A stretch of DNA of 64,000 nt from positions 620,001-684,000 of the forward strand of contig FSRV01000003.1 of assembly GCA_900142905.1 (NCBI GenBank). Reading direction: 5' to 3'. The notes beneath the pieces were generated by a model. That model was not told the DNA's origin and did not search any database. It was given only the letters and a program-made list of their open reading frames with translations. Position numbers and translations under genes: made by a program. Of this stretch, positions 1 through 8,148 are shown in pieces (position 1 is the first letter of the stretch; each line of letters starts with the position of its first letter). Source of the DNA: Burkholderia sp. GAS332 (GTDB lineage Bacteria; Pseudomonadota; Gammaproteobacteria; Burkholderiales; Burkholderiaceae).

Positions 1-528
1 AAGAGTGTCCCGGTCACGAAGTACTATTCGCAACCTACCGCAACAATGATCGCCGACGCTGCGGACCGATATCTGGTTTCCATTGCCCGCACGATTGACG
101 TCGAACAGGCCGTCCTGCGCTCTCCAGCCGAACTGCAGGAGCAGTATCGTGATGCAGCGGCCCGGACCGGGACACTCGCCGAGGTTGTCGGTGGTCATTG
201 CGGTGCTCACGGCCTGTGCCAGGTGCAATTTGCGTGCGTCGGGTGCGCGGCCAAGGTGCCGGATCCCACCAAACGGGCGCAGGTTCTACAGCGTCGGGCG
301 TGGGCGGGAAACGAGATCGATTATTACCGGCGCGAAGGTCTGCTTCCTGAGGTGCGCCGTCTTGAGCAACTTGTCGTCGCAGCGGACATCGAACTGAGGG
401 AGATGGATCTCATCGAGCAGTATCGCGCCGACGAGACCCGACACCCCGAGAAGGAGAAATCTGATGTCAACATACCCGCGTCCGTGGCTAGCGCGCATCC
501 ACCAGCAGCGCCGCGCACGCACACTTGA
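1..528 (+). CDS. C-terminal part of a tyrosine recombinase (third recombinase of a Tn554-like module), cut by window edge
   Basis: The reading frame is open from base 1, so the ATG at 46 is probably internal and the gene starts outside the window. About 175 residues are visible. They hold a Cys/His cluster (GHCGAHGLC then CVGC) followed by a charged helical tail. The same layout, a Cys/His cluster then a helical tail, ends the large recombinase at 29426-31417, which is the main reason for the assignment; the catalytic domain itself is not visible. The stop lies 65 bases inside the next gene, the same overlapping arrangement as in the complete module at 29-34 kb. This is probably the end of a second copy of that type of element. 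It could also be a decayed remnant; the missing upstream sequence decides. Confidence 0.6.
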   Translation, partial: KSVPVTKYYSQPTATMIADAADRYLVSIARTIDVEQAVLRSPAELQEQYRDAAARTGTLAEVVGGHCGAHGLCQVQFACVGCAAKVPDPTKRAQVLQRRAWAGNEIDYYRREGLLPEVRRLEQLVVAADIELREMDLIEQYRADETRHPEKEKSDVNIPASVASAHPPAAPRTHT

Positions 529-1021
529 TCTGGCGCAGCGCACCATCACCATGCTGGAACGTAAGCATCGTCCGGTCACCATCACCACGATCGTGACCGA
601 ATCCCGCGAGCTCGACCCGGAAGGACACGGCATCAGTCACAGTGCGCTGCTCAACAATGCAGATGCGCGTCAGCTGTATGAGCAGCACCGCGACTGGCGG
701 CCGCGCCGGCCAGCTCGACACCCGCCTGCATCTTCCTGCACGGAGATGCCACCGCCATCGAAACTCGACCGGGATTTACGTACGACGCGCCAACGTCTTG
801 GCAGGCTGACCAAGGCCGAACTGATCACTCGTCTGCTAGTCTCCGAACGGGCCTATGCAGCCTTGTATAACTGTTCGATGAAGCTGCAGATGCGCTCCCT
901 TGAGGAAGAATGGGAAGCGCTGCAGGCGCAGAAGTTATTCACAGTTTCGCGGGATAAAGTTGTGGATAAAGTTGAGAGAACCGTTGCCAGGCAACGTACT
1001 CGTCGGGTAACCCGTATCTGA
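464..1021 (+). CDS. TnpC-like accessory protein of a recombinase module
   Basis: A 185-residue basic protein. It starts at an ATG preceded by a good ribosome site (GAAGGAGAAATCTG) inside the end of the upstream recombinase. The first half resembles the small accessory proteins (TnpC/DUF6262 type) that follow tyrosine recombinases in Tn554-like elements: a helical, probably DNA-binding N-terminus, then from about residue 95 a coiled-coil-like stretch rich in Leu, Glu and Arg. The role, assisting target or end choice in transposition, is inferred from position and layout. It occupies the same place as the 141-residue gene at 29023-29448, though the two sequences have clearly diverged. Confidence 0.55.
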   Translation: MSTYPRPWLARIHQQRRARTLDLAQRTITMLERKHRPVTITTIVTESRELDPEGHGISHSALLNNADARQLYEQHRDWRPRRPARHPPASSCTEMPPPSKLDRDLRTTRQRLGRLTKAELITRLLVSERAYAALYNCSMKLQMRSLEEEWEALQAQKLFTVSRDKVVDKVERTVARQRTRRVTRI

Positions 1022-1480
1022 CCCACCTTCCACTTTCCTGCGTGCACCGAATTTGCAGACGCCGACAACCTCTACGGTTCACTGCGGATAGCCGGTATTG
1101 TCAGGATCGATAGGGCACGGCGGGATTGTCTGTCATCGACCCGTTGCTGCCCTTCAGTGAGCTTCTCCGAATGTCCCAACCGAGCCGAAAAAGCGGCCGC
1201 CCAACCTCCCGACTACGAACTCCCGCCGGAGCCTGAGCGACCAATCGTCTAACGTTTCGCTCTATCCCGACGAACAGGCAACAAGCTTTGCCTGCGGGCA
1301 ACCTATACTTGTTGTGGCCGCGATCCCCGGCGGCCGTGTTCGCAATCTACGAATTTTCCAGCCCGAATTAGTTGCGATTGAGCTTGCGATGAGCGGGATC
1401 CACGACCGTGAGCACACGTTATCTGCGAGTAAGCCGAAGCGTTTTCGATTGCAAGCCCCTATATCTAGTGGAGAATTCTG
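1022..1480. other. non-coding stretch upstream of the nitrilase
   Basis: No convincing gene on either strand. Its right end carries the nitrilase ribosome site (GTGGAGAATTCTG). No terminal repeat matching the 29-34 kb recombinase element was found here. Confidence 0.5.
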
Positions 1481-2434
1481 ATGCAACAGAAATTACGTGC
1501 TGCGGTTGTGCAATCGGGATCCGTCGTCTTCGATGCGGACAGAACCATCGATAAAGTCGCGACGTTCTCCGCAGACGCCGCGCGACAAGGCACCCAACTT
1601 ATCGTATTTCCTGAAGCATTCGTCTCGGCCTATCCAAAGGGGCTCGATTTCGGCTCGACAATTGGTGGAAGAACCGCGGCCGGACGCGACGACTATCGTC
1701 GTTACTACGACAGCGCGGTCGAGGTGCCAAGTTCCGGCACTCGCCGGTTGGGCGACGTTGCCGCCGAGTACAAACAATACATCGTGATCGGTGTAATCGA
1801 GCGGGACCGCGGCACGCTGTATTGCACTGCGCTGTTTTACAGTCCAGACGGTACGATGCTCGGCAAGCATCGCAAGCTGATGCCAACCGCCGGCGAGAGG
1901 CTGATCTGGGGCTATGGCGATGGGTCGACGCTCCCAGTTTTCGACACGCCGTTCGGCAGACTCGGCGCGGTCATTTGCTGGGAAAACTACATGCCATTGA
2001 TGCGTATGGCAATGTACGCCAAGGGTGTTCAGATTTACTGCGCCCCCACCGCTGACAGTCGGCGGACATGGGCATCCTCCATGCAGCATGTGGCCTTGGA
2101 GGGACGTTGCTTTGTTTTATCGGCCTGCCAGCACCTGCGCCGATCGGATTGCCCTACCGACTATTCCGCAATCCAGGGTAACGATCCGTCCACTGTGCTG
2201 ATGAGCGGTGGAAGCTGCATCGTCAGCCCGCTTGGCGAACTCGTTGCCGGCCCAATCTTTGATCAGGATGCATTGCTCGTGGCCGATCTGGACCTCAACG
2301 ACCTTGCCCGGGCGAAATATGATTTTGACGTCGTGGGTCACTACTCGCGTCCGGACATCTTCCGTCTGCATGTGAATGAAGCAGCGACACCTCCCGTCGT
2401 GTTTGAGAAAAACGGATTCAGCAGCGGCTCATGA
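1481..2434 (+). CDS. nitrilase / carbon-nitrogen hydrolase
   Basis: A 317-residue enzyme of the nitrilase branch of the carbon-nitrogen hydrolase superfamily, expected in the cytoplasm, hydrolysing an organic nitrile to its acid and ammonia. The catalytic triad is visible: Glu45 in FPEAF, Lys132 in GKHRKLMPT and Cys166 in ICWENYMPL. The CWENYMPL context and the length fit true nitrilases better than amidases. The ATG has a clear GGAG site six to seven bases upstream. It stands alone, 1.6 kb from the AraC-regulated operon, with about 560 bases lacking a clear gene between them, so a shared pathway is possible but not shown. The substrate cannot be read from the sequence. Confidence 0.88.
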   Translation: MQQKLRAAVVQSGSVVFDADRTIDKVATFSADAARQGTQLIVFPEAFVSAYPKGLDFGSTIGGRTAAGRDDYRRYYDSAVEVPSSGTRRLGDVAAEYKQYIVIGVIERDRGTLYCTALFYSPDGTMLGKHRKLMPTAGERLIWGYGDGSTLPVFDTPFGRLGAVICWENYMPLMRMAMYAKGVQIYCAPTADSRRTWASSMQHVALEGRCFVLSACQHLRRSDCPTDYSAIQGNDPSTVLMSGGSCIVSPLGELVAGPIFDQDALLVADLDLNDLARAKYDFDVVGHYSRPDIFRLHVNEAATPPVVFEKNGFSSGS

Positions 2435-2993
2435 AGGTCGATGCAGGATTGAACGAATCCCTTTCCCCATTAGAATTTCTATTTCAGTAGCGCCAAGCCA
2501 TATGGATTGGTCGGAGCCATCGGCCGAAATGGCCATCGAAGTCTCAGTTGCCGCACACATCGCGTTGAAACGAACCTGGCTCGCCTGACGAATCGCGAGT
2601 CACCGCCGCTTCGCCGACTGGCGACTCGTTGCTCATCAACAGACGTTCGCCAAACGACCATGAACGACCGTTCCTGGCCGCAATGAGTCCGACGGCGAGC
2701 GATCCACTGTGGACATGCAATATCGGCAGTGGTGTGGCGGCTGCGGGTTGCTTTGCGGACATTCACACCGCGTCAGCCGCGAGACGAAATAGGACACCAT
2801 GTTGGTGACGACAGCAAGGCGGACGAGTGCCTCGAACTGTTCTGAGAGGTATGGCGAGATCGCGGACTGGGCCACGGCCAGCCGGGCGGCACTAAGTGCG
2901 TTCGATCCGGGCCGTTCGTGGCGGGCGACTCAGCCCCGGCTGGCTCGCACGCATGCCGAACCCCAAACGCCCGGTCGGGAAAACTGCGAATGC
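2435..2993. other. no recognisable gene between nitrilase and AraC-type regulator
   Basis: Several short open frames overlap on both strands, but none has a convincing ribosome site with a recognisable product. The stretch lies between the convergent ends of the nitrilase and the regulator gene. No clear terminator hairpin was noticed. Confidence 0.4.
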
Positions 2994-4061
2994 TCAGTGC
3001 CCGGCGTCCTTGCGCTTCGCCAACGCCGCCGTGGTCCGCTCTTTCCCCCGCCTCGCGCGCGGACTCGGCCCTGACGCCTTGAACTGACTCGGACTGCATC
3101 CGAAACGCGAGTTGAACCACCGCGTGAACGCGCTCGGCTCCGAGAAGCCGAGTAAGCCCGAAATTTCCGAGAATGGCCGCTCGCGCCGTTCCAGATAGCG
3201 CAGCGCCAGTTCGCCGCGCACCGCATCCAGTATCGACGAGAAAGTCGTGTCCTCTTCGGCGAGATGCCGGTGCATTGTGCGACGGCTCATGCCCATCTGC
3301 CGCGAAACCGTGTCAATCGAACTTCGACCTGAAGGCAGAAGCAGAAAAACCAGCTTGCGCACTTCGTCGGAGAGCGGGACATCGGCTGCTTCATCGACGC
3401 TGCCCAGATAGCGGCGCACATATAGCCCCATGACGGGATCCGCCGAAGGCAGCGGCAGCTTGAGGTCGTTGACGTCGCAAACGATACCCGTGAACGTATG
3501 GCCGAACTCGACATTGGGCCCGAATACGCGGGCATGGACCGTGCGATCTGCGGGCGGCCCGTGCGTGAAGCAGACCGCTTTCGGACGCCATTCGTCGCCG
3601 AGGAAAAAACGCAGCAAGCGGAACATAACCGCGAGCGCAAGCTCTGCGCCCTGGCGCACCGGCACGCCTTGGCCCGCCAGCAGCTCCTCGCGAATGATCG
3701 CCACATTCGCCTCCTCCTCGACGCTGATGAACAGCGCCTCGTTCTGTAAGTGGCTGTAACGCGCCGCAGCGTTCAGCGCATGACGCAGCGTCGGCTCGTC
3801 ACGCACCGCCAGCGCAAGTGGACCGAGATTCGACGCCCGGCGCGTCTCTGCCATGCGCAGTCCGAATGTCTCGACTCCGCTCCTCTGCGCCGACAGTTCG
3901 AGCAGCAGTGCAACCCTTTCGGCCGGAATCCTGAGGTCGACCTCGCTCAGACTGTCGGGCGGCAGCCCGACTTCCGCGAGCATGCGATAGGGGTCGAGCC
4001 CCGACACGCGGGCAATGTCGGCGTAATGGGTCAGGCTCGCGCTGCGAACGAGTTTCGGCAT
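2994..4061 (-). CDS. AraC-family transcriptional regulator
   Basis: A 355-residue regulator of the ArgR/OruR-like AraC subfamily: an N-terminal arabinose-binding-like effector domain (about residues 10-190) and a C-terminal double helix-turn-helix (about 230-330) with the signature PFSEISGLLGFSEPSAFTRW. The frame stays open to 4121, but the ATG at 4061 is chosen: it has a GGGAAGA site, and a good leftward promoter (TTGACT at 4114-4109, TAACAT at 4092-4087, spacer 16) lies between the two starts. The gene is divergent from the operon beginning at 4216, so it very likely controls that operon in response to a pathway metabolite. The effector is unknown. Confidence 0.9.
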   Translation of the reverse strand: MPKLVRSASLTHYADIARVSGLDPYRMLAEVGLPPDSLSEVDLRIPAERVALLLELSAQRSGVETFGLRMAETRRASNLGPLALAVRDEPTLRHALNAAARYSHLQNEALFISVEEEANVAIIREELLAGQGVPVRQGAELALAVMFRLLRFFLGDEWRPKAVCFTHGPPADRTVHARVFGPNVEFGHTFTGIVCDVNDLKLPLPSADPVMGLYVRRYLGSVDEAADVPLSDEVRKLVFLLLPSGRSSIDTVSRQMGMSRRTMHRHLAEEDTTFSSILDAVRGELALRYLERRERPFSEISGLLGFSEPSAFTRWFNSRFGCSPSQFKASGPSPRARRGKERTTAALAKRKDAGH

Positions 4062-4086
4062 CAGGGTCTTCCCGCGTTGTCCCCAT

Positions 4087-4114
4087 ATGTTAAGAAATTG
4101 ACCCGTAAAGTCAA
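4087..4114 (-). promoter_or_regulatory. sigma70-type promoter of the AraC-type regulator
   Basis: On the minus strand TTGACT (4114-4109) and TAACAT (4092-4087) are separated by 16 bases, about 26 bases upstream of the ATG at 4061. This rules against the longer open frame starting at 4121. Confidence 0.6.
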
Positions 4115-4215
4115 GCATCAACGAGGACCCATACCTAGAATCGATTCATCCCCTGCACGACTGGCGCTCAAAGCGCGTTGCAGGTCTCCCCATTGAACGC
4201 GAAGGAAGTCTTCTC

Positions 4216-4617
4216 ATGAACACGAATGGCGCCACGGCCACGCCGATCTGCGATCAACTGCGCGCCACCGGAAACTGGAATCCCGCCTGGGACGCCCTTG
4301 CCGAACTCGATCCGGTCTGGGCCGAGAAATTCATGGCGATGGGCATGCACACCGTGATGTCAGGCGTGCTGGAGCCGAAGGTACTGGAATTTCTGGCGAT
4401 CGCGGTCGATGCGTCCTGCACGCACATGTATGCGCCGGGCACACGCCGGCACATCCGCAAGGCGCTCGAGCTTGGCGCCACGAGGGAAGAAATTGCGGCG
4501 GTCCTGCAGGCGGTGAGCGTTCTTGGCATCCATTCCAGCAGCCTGGGCGCGCCGATCCTGCTGGAAGAGCTGGCGGCCATCGAGCAGGGAAAAGCCCCGG
4601 CCGCCCCTGTCGATTGA
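4216..4617 (+). CDS. carboxymuconolactone decarboxylase / AhpD-like protein
   Basis: A 133-residue all-helical protein of the CMD/AhpD fold. The core segment runs from about residue 65 (DASCTHMYAPGTRRHIRKAL) to the typical ATREEIAAVLQ helix. AhpD proteins carry a CxxC pair in this segment; here only one Cys (in SCTH) is present, so a redox role is unlikely and a small catalytic or binding role in the pathway is more plausible. First gene of the operon divergent from the AraC-type regulator, 45 bases upstream of the DUF849 gene. Its substrate cannot be assigned. Confidence 0.8.
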   Translation: MNTNGATATPICDQLRATGNWNPAWDALAELDPVWAEKFMAMGMHTVMSGVLEPKVLEFLAIAVDASCTHMYAPGTRRHIRKALELGATREEIAAVLQAVSVLGIHSSSLGAPILLEELAAIEQGKAPAAPVD

Positions 4618-4662
4618 CCGGTCCAACCCGGCACTACCCACCCACCATAACGGAAGACAAAC

Positions 4663-5718
4663 ATGCATTTTCTGGACGATTCCCTCCTGCCTGAAAATCA
4701 GGAAAAACTCGTAATTCAGGTCGCGCCGTACGGCCCCCAATGGATCCCCGGCGATTCGGACGATATCCCGGTCACGATGGACGAACAGGTCCAGAAAGCC
4801 GTCGATTGCTACAACGCAGGCGCAACCGTACTGCATGTGCATGTCCGCGAAGCAGACGGCACGGGCAGCAAGCGTCTGTCGAAGTTCAACGAGATGCTGG
4901 CCCGTCTGTGCGAAGCCGTGCCGAAGATGATTCTGCAGGTCGGCGGCTCGATCTCGTTCGCACCGGAAGGCGAAGGCGCAGCGGCCAAGTGGCTTCACGA
5001 TGACACGCGCCACATGCTGGCCGAACTGGATCCCCGCCCGGACCAGGTGACCGTCGCGATCAACACCAGCCAGATGAATGTGATGGAGGTGATGACCGGG
5101 GCTGACATCGCCGGGACCTCGCTGATGAATCCTGCGCTACAGGCCGCCTACCGCGACATGATCGTGCCGTCCAATCCGTCCTGGCACGTCGAGCACATCC
5201 GACGCCTCGTCGAGAACGGCATCCAGCCGCAGTTCATGTTGGGACATGTGGGGCAACTGGAATCGGTCGAGCGCCTGATTCGCCGCGGCGACTACACGGG
5301 TCCGCTGAACCTGAACTACGTGGCGTTAGGTGGCGGCGGTGTCTGGGCGCACCCGGCCGACATGCTCGAGTTCGTCCGCCGCACCCCCGACGGCGCCGTG
5401 CTCACGCTCGAAACGATGAACCGCAACGTGGTGCCGATGACCACGATGGCCATCGCGCTGGGACTGCATGTGCGCGTCGGCATCGAGGACACGCTGTTCG
5501 GCCCGGACGGCGAACGCGCGACTTCAGTGCAGCAGATCGAGAAGATGGTCCGCATTGCGCGCGAGCTTAATCGCGACATCGCCACCGGCGAGGATGCCCA
5601 TCGCATCTACCAGATCGGCACCCAATGGGGTTCCGTCGACGAGACGCTGAAGCACCTTGGCATGGTACCTAACCGGACGCCCGTGCAGCAGCCCGGATCC
5701 GCACGCAAGGCTGCCTGA
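4663..5718 (+). CDS. beta-keto acid cleavage enzyme (BKACE, DUF849 family)
   Basis: A 351-residue TIM-barrel zinc enzyme. Family members cleave a beta-keto acid with acetyl-CoA to give acetoacetate and a new CoA ester, as in lysine fermentation (Kce) and carnitine breakdown. The zinc-site motif HVHVRE is at residues 58-63 and the conserved C-terminal RVGIED motif at 271-276. Length is slightly above the usual 270-310 because of extra N- and C-terminal residues. The neighbouring SDR dehydrogenase (making a keto acid from a hydroxy acid) and the acyl-CoA ligase fit such a route. The specificity of BKACE enzymes varies widely and cannot be read here. Confidence 0.88.
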   Translation: MHFLDDSLLPENQEKLVIQVAPYGPQWIPGDSDDIPVTMDEQVQKAVDCYNAGATVLHVHVREADGTGSKRLSKFNEMLARLCEAVPKMILQVGGSISFAPEGEGAAAKWLHDDTRHMLAELDPRPDQVTVAINTSQMNVMEVMTGADIAGTSLMNPALQAAYRDMIVPSNPSWHVEHIRRLVENGIQPQFMLGHVGQLESVERLIRRGDYTGPLNLNYVALGGGGVWAHPADMLEFVRRTPDGAVLTLETMNRNVVPMTTMAIALGLHVRVGIEDTLFGPDGERATSVQQIEKMVRIARELNRDIATGEDAHRIYQIGTQWGSVDETLKHLGMVPNRTPVQQPGSARKAA

Positions 5719-5798
5719 CGGAAGGTCACGAGGCGCGACGCGGCAGCGTACGGCATTGCGCCTCGTTGGCAACCCACGCCCCTCAGGCATGGACACAG

Positions 5799-7079
5799 AT
5801 GATGTTCTGGAAAAAAAGCCCCCCTGCCGTTCTGGCATCCCTGCTGATGATCCACCTGCTGGCGCATATCGACCGCAACATGCTGCTCGGCTTCTCGCCG
5901 CAGATCATCAAGGATCTGGCGCTTAGTAATGCCCAGTATGGCTTTCTGGTCGGCGCGGTGTGGGTACTGAGCTTCGGCGTCATGGCGATGCTCATGGGAA
6001 CGCTGGCGGACCGCTTCAGCCGCACCCGCGTCATCGCCGCCGGCGTGCTGATCTGGAGCGCCTGCACGTTGGCCTCGGGTCAGGCCCAGAGCTTCGAGCA
6101 GATGGTGGTGGCGCGCTTTTTCGTTGCCAGCGGCGAGGCGGCCCTGGTACCTGCCGCGGTGGCCCTGCTGGCCGAACTCTTCTCCGAGAAGAGGCGAGGC
6201 ATGGCAATGGGGCTGTTCTTCATGGGGATTCCCCTGGGGGTCGGCTGCAGCTTCCTGCTCGCTGGCTACTTTGGCGCCATGCACGGCTGGCGCACCACAT
6301 TCCACGCGCTAGGCATCCTCGGCGTCGCCATCGCGTTGCCGCTCATGCTGTTGAAGGAAGACCGCAGCCAGCTCGCATCACAGGAACGCGGCGCACCCTT
6401 CCTGGCGCAAGTGCGCGCGGCGTTGCGCATCGTTAGCAGCAACCACGCGCTGAGCTTCACGATCGTTGGCATCGTGCTGGTCCATCTGGTTTTTGCCAGC
6501 TTCTCCTTCACCCAGTTGTGGCTCGTCAACGAACGCGGCATGAACGCGGCCATCATTGCTACCCGGATCGGCGCGCTGCAACTGGTGTTCGGCACGCTTG
6601 GCGCGGCAGTGGGCGGTGTAATGGGCGATCGCGTGGCAGGGAAGTTGCCGGGTGGACACGCGAGCTTCATGGCACTGCTCGTCGTGATCTGCGCGCCGTT
6701 GATGCTGGCATACCGTTTTGTACCGGCCGGGTCGCCACTGTTCTACATCGGCATGTGTGCCGGATTCTTCCTACCGCTGGCGATCTACGGGCCGGCCCTT
6801 ACGGCCATCACGGGGATGACGCCGCAGAACATGCGCTCGACGGTCACAGGCTTCACGATGCTGTCGATCAATGTATTCGCTTTGGCCATTGGCACCGTGG
6901 TCGTCGGTATGGCCGCCGACTATTACATCAAGGCTGGCGCGACCGCTCCGTTGACTGGCGTTCTGGTCGCCACCGACGCGCTGGCGATCAGCTCAGCACT
7001 GTTCTTCGCACTCGCGGCGCGCGCCTCACGCAGGCAGCGCGTGGTCGCGATGGAAAACGTACAACCTGTGAGGTCATGA
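5799..7079 (+). CDS. MFS transporter, probably for the operon's organic acid substrate
   Basis: An inner-membrane major facilitator of about 426 residues with 12 predicted hydrophobic segments. The loop motif between segments 2 and 3 reads GTLADRFSRTRVI, and HIDRNMLLGFSPQIIKDL near the N-terminus is typical of aromatic or organic acid permeases. The frame is open to a TTG at 5766; two adjacent ATGs at 5799 and 5802 are preferred although no strong ribosome site precedes either. The stop overlaps the next ATG (ATGA), so it is translationally coupled to the SDR gene. The substrate is inferred only from context. Confidence 0.87.
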   Translation: MMFWKKSPPAVLASLLMIHLLAHIDRNMLLGFSPQIIKDLALSNAQYGFLVGAVWVLSFGVMAMLMGTLADRFSRTRVIAAGVLIWSACTLASGQAQSFEQMVVARFFVASGEAALVPAAVALLAELFSEKRRGMAMGLFFMGIPLGVGCSFLLAGYFGAMHGWRTTFHALGILGVAIALPLMLLKEDRSQLASQERGAPFLAQVRAALRIVSSNHALSFTIVGIVLVHLVFASFSFTQLWLVNERGMNAAIIATRIGALQLVFGTLGAAVGGVMGDRVAGKLPGGHASFMALLVVICAPLMLAYRFVPAGSPLFYIGMCAGFFLPLAIYGPALTAITGMTPQNMRSTVTGFTMLSINVFALAIGTVVVGMAADYYIKAGATAPLTGVLVATDALAISSALFFALAARASRRQRVVAMENVQPVRS

Positions 7080-7918
7080 AAATGCAAAACCAACGTCAGA
7101 ATCTTGAAGGACGTGTCGCTCTCGTCACCGGTGCCGGTCGCGGCATGGGTGGTGCGATCGCCATCGACCTCGCCAGAGCCGGCGCACGTGTCGCGATTTG
7201 CGATATCGACATGCCCGCGCTGGAAGATACGCGCGCGGCCGTGGAAGCGGTCGGCGCACCGTGTCTCGCGTTGCGCTGCGACGTATCGTCCAGCAGCGAA
7301 GTCGCCAATCTGTTTTCCAGCATCGTCGAGCGCTTCGGCACGCTGCACATCCTCGTCAACAATGCCGCCCTCGTGCCAGGCCGGCCGGAGGATACGGAGC
7401 GTCGTAACAGGCACTACGCCTATATCACCACGCCGGTGCCGCGGCAGTCGCTGGGTTTCACCAGCAACATGAGCGACGAGGAGTGGCATCGCTACTGGGA
7501 TGTCAACGTGCACGGGCTGTTCTATTGCACACGTGAAGCGCTCAGGCTGATGGAGCCGCAGCGCGACGGCAGGATCATCAACATCGCGTCGATCGCCGGC
7601 ATCTCGGCGATGAGCGCGCATAGCCCGCATTACAGCGCTACCAAAGGTGCGGTGGTTGCCTTCACCAAGTCGGTCGCGGCCGAAGTGGCCGGCGCCAATA
7701 TCTTCGTCAACGCAATGGCGCCTGGGGGCGTGGCGACTCCCGAATTTACGAAATACTTTGAGGTCGCCGGCGAGGAAAAGCGCAACCAGTTCTGGCAGGT
7801 TGTTCCGGCCGGGCGTCTTGGCACGATGGAGGAATACGCATCGACGGTGACCTACCTGGCCGGCGACCACTACCTGGTTGGCCAGATCATCAGCCCGAAC
7901 GGCGGCGTGGTGATATGA
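7076..7918 (+). CDS. short-chain dehydrogenase/reductase (SDR)
   Basis: A 280-residue classical SDR oxidoreductase. The nucleotide-binding motif TGAGRGMG is at about residues 18-25, NNA at 95-97, and the catalytic Ser172, Tyr186 and Lys190 (YSATK) are all present. About 30 extra residues after NNA (100-130) enlarge the substrate side. The acidic residues after the second strand (CDIDM) favour NAD over NADP. The frame is open much further upstream but the ATG at 7076 overlapping the MFS stop is the logical start. Likely role: oxidising a hydroxy acid to the keto acid used by the DUF849 enzyme (inference). Confidence 0.9.
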   Translation: MKMQNQRQNLEGRVALVTGAGRGMGGAIAIDLARAGARVAICDIDMPALEDTRAAVEAVGAPCLALRCDVSSSSEVANLFSSIVERFGTLHILVNNAALVPGRPEDTERRNRHYAYITTPVPRQSLGFTSNMSDEEWHRYWDVNVHGLFYCTREALRLMEPQRDGRIINIASIAGISAMSAHSPHYSATKGAVVAFTKSVAAEVAGANIFVNAMAPGGVATPEFTKYFEVAGEEKRNQFWQVVPAGRLGTMEEYASTVTYLAGDHYLVGQIISPNGGVVI

Positions 7919-7931
7919 CGGGAGCAGCGCG

Positions 7932-8114
7932 ATGAACCCAGGCGATCCCGTCGGCAATCCCTGCATCAATATTTGCAGAATGGATCAGAACGGTGAGTTC
8001 TGCCAGGGGTGCTGGAGAACGCTGCTGGAGATAGGTCGCTGGGACCAAATGACGGACCAGCACAAGGCGTACGTCGCGGCATTGCTCGAACGCCGCCGCC
8101 GCGAAAAGGTGTGA
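7932..8114 (+). CDS. DUF1289 small cysteine-rich protein
   Basis: A 60-residue protein with the DUF1289 pattern: CINICRMD near residues 11-18, FCQGCWRTLLEI at 23-34 and a Trp-rich helix. The four Cys suggest metal binding; the family has no established function. An ATG with a GGAG ribosome site 13 bases after the SDR stop puts it in the catabolic operon. It is one of several genes here too small for many gene finders. Confidence 0.85.
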   Translation: MNPGDPVGNPCINICRMDQNGEFCQGCWRTLLEIGRWDQMTDQHKAYVAALLERRRREKV

Positions 8115-8148
8115 CGCGCGGCAGCGTCCCGCAACCCCATATCAGAGA

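Noticed and set aside
6518..7075. Upstream extension of the SDR gene
   Set aside because: The frame is open but overlaps the MFS gene; the coupled ATG at 7076 gives the normal SDR N-terminus.
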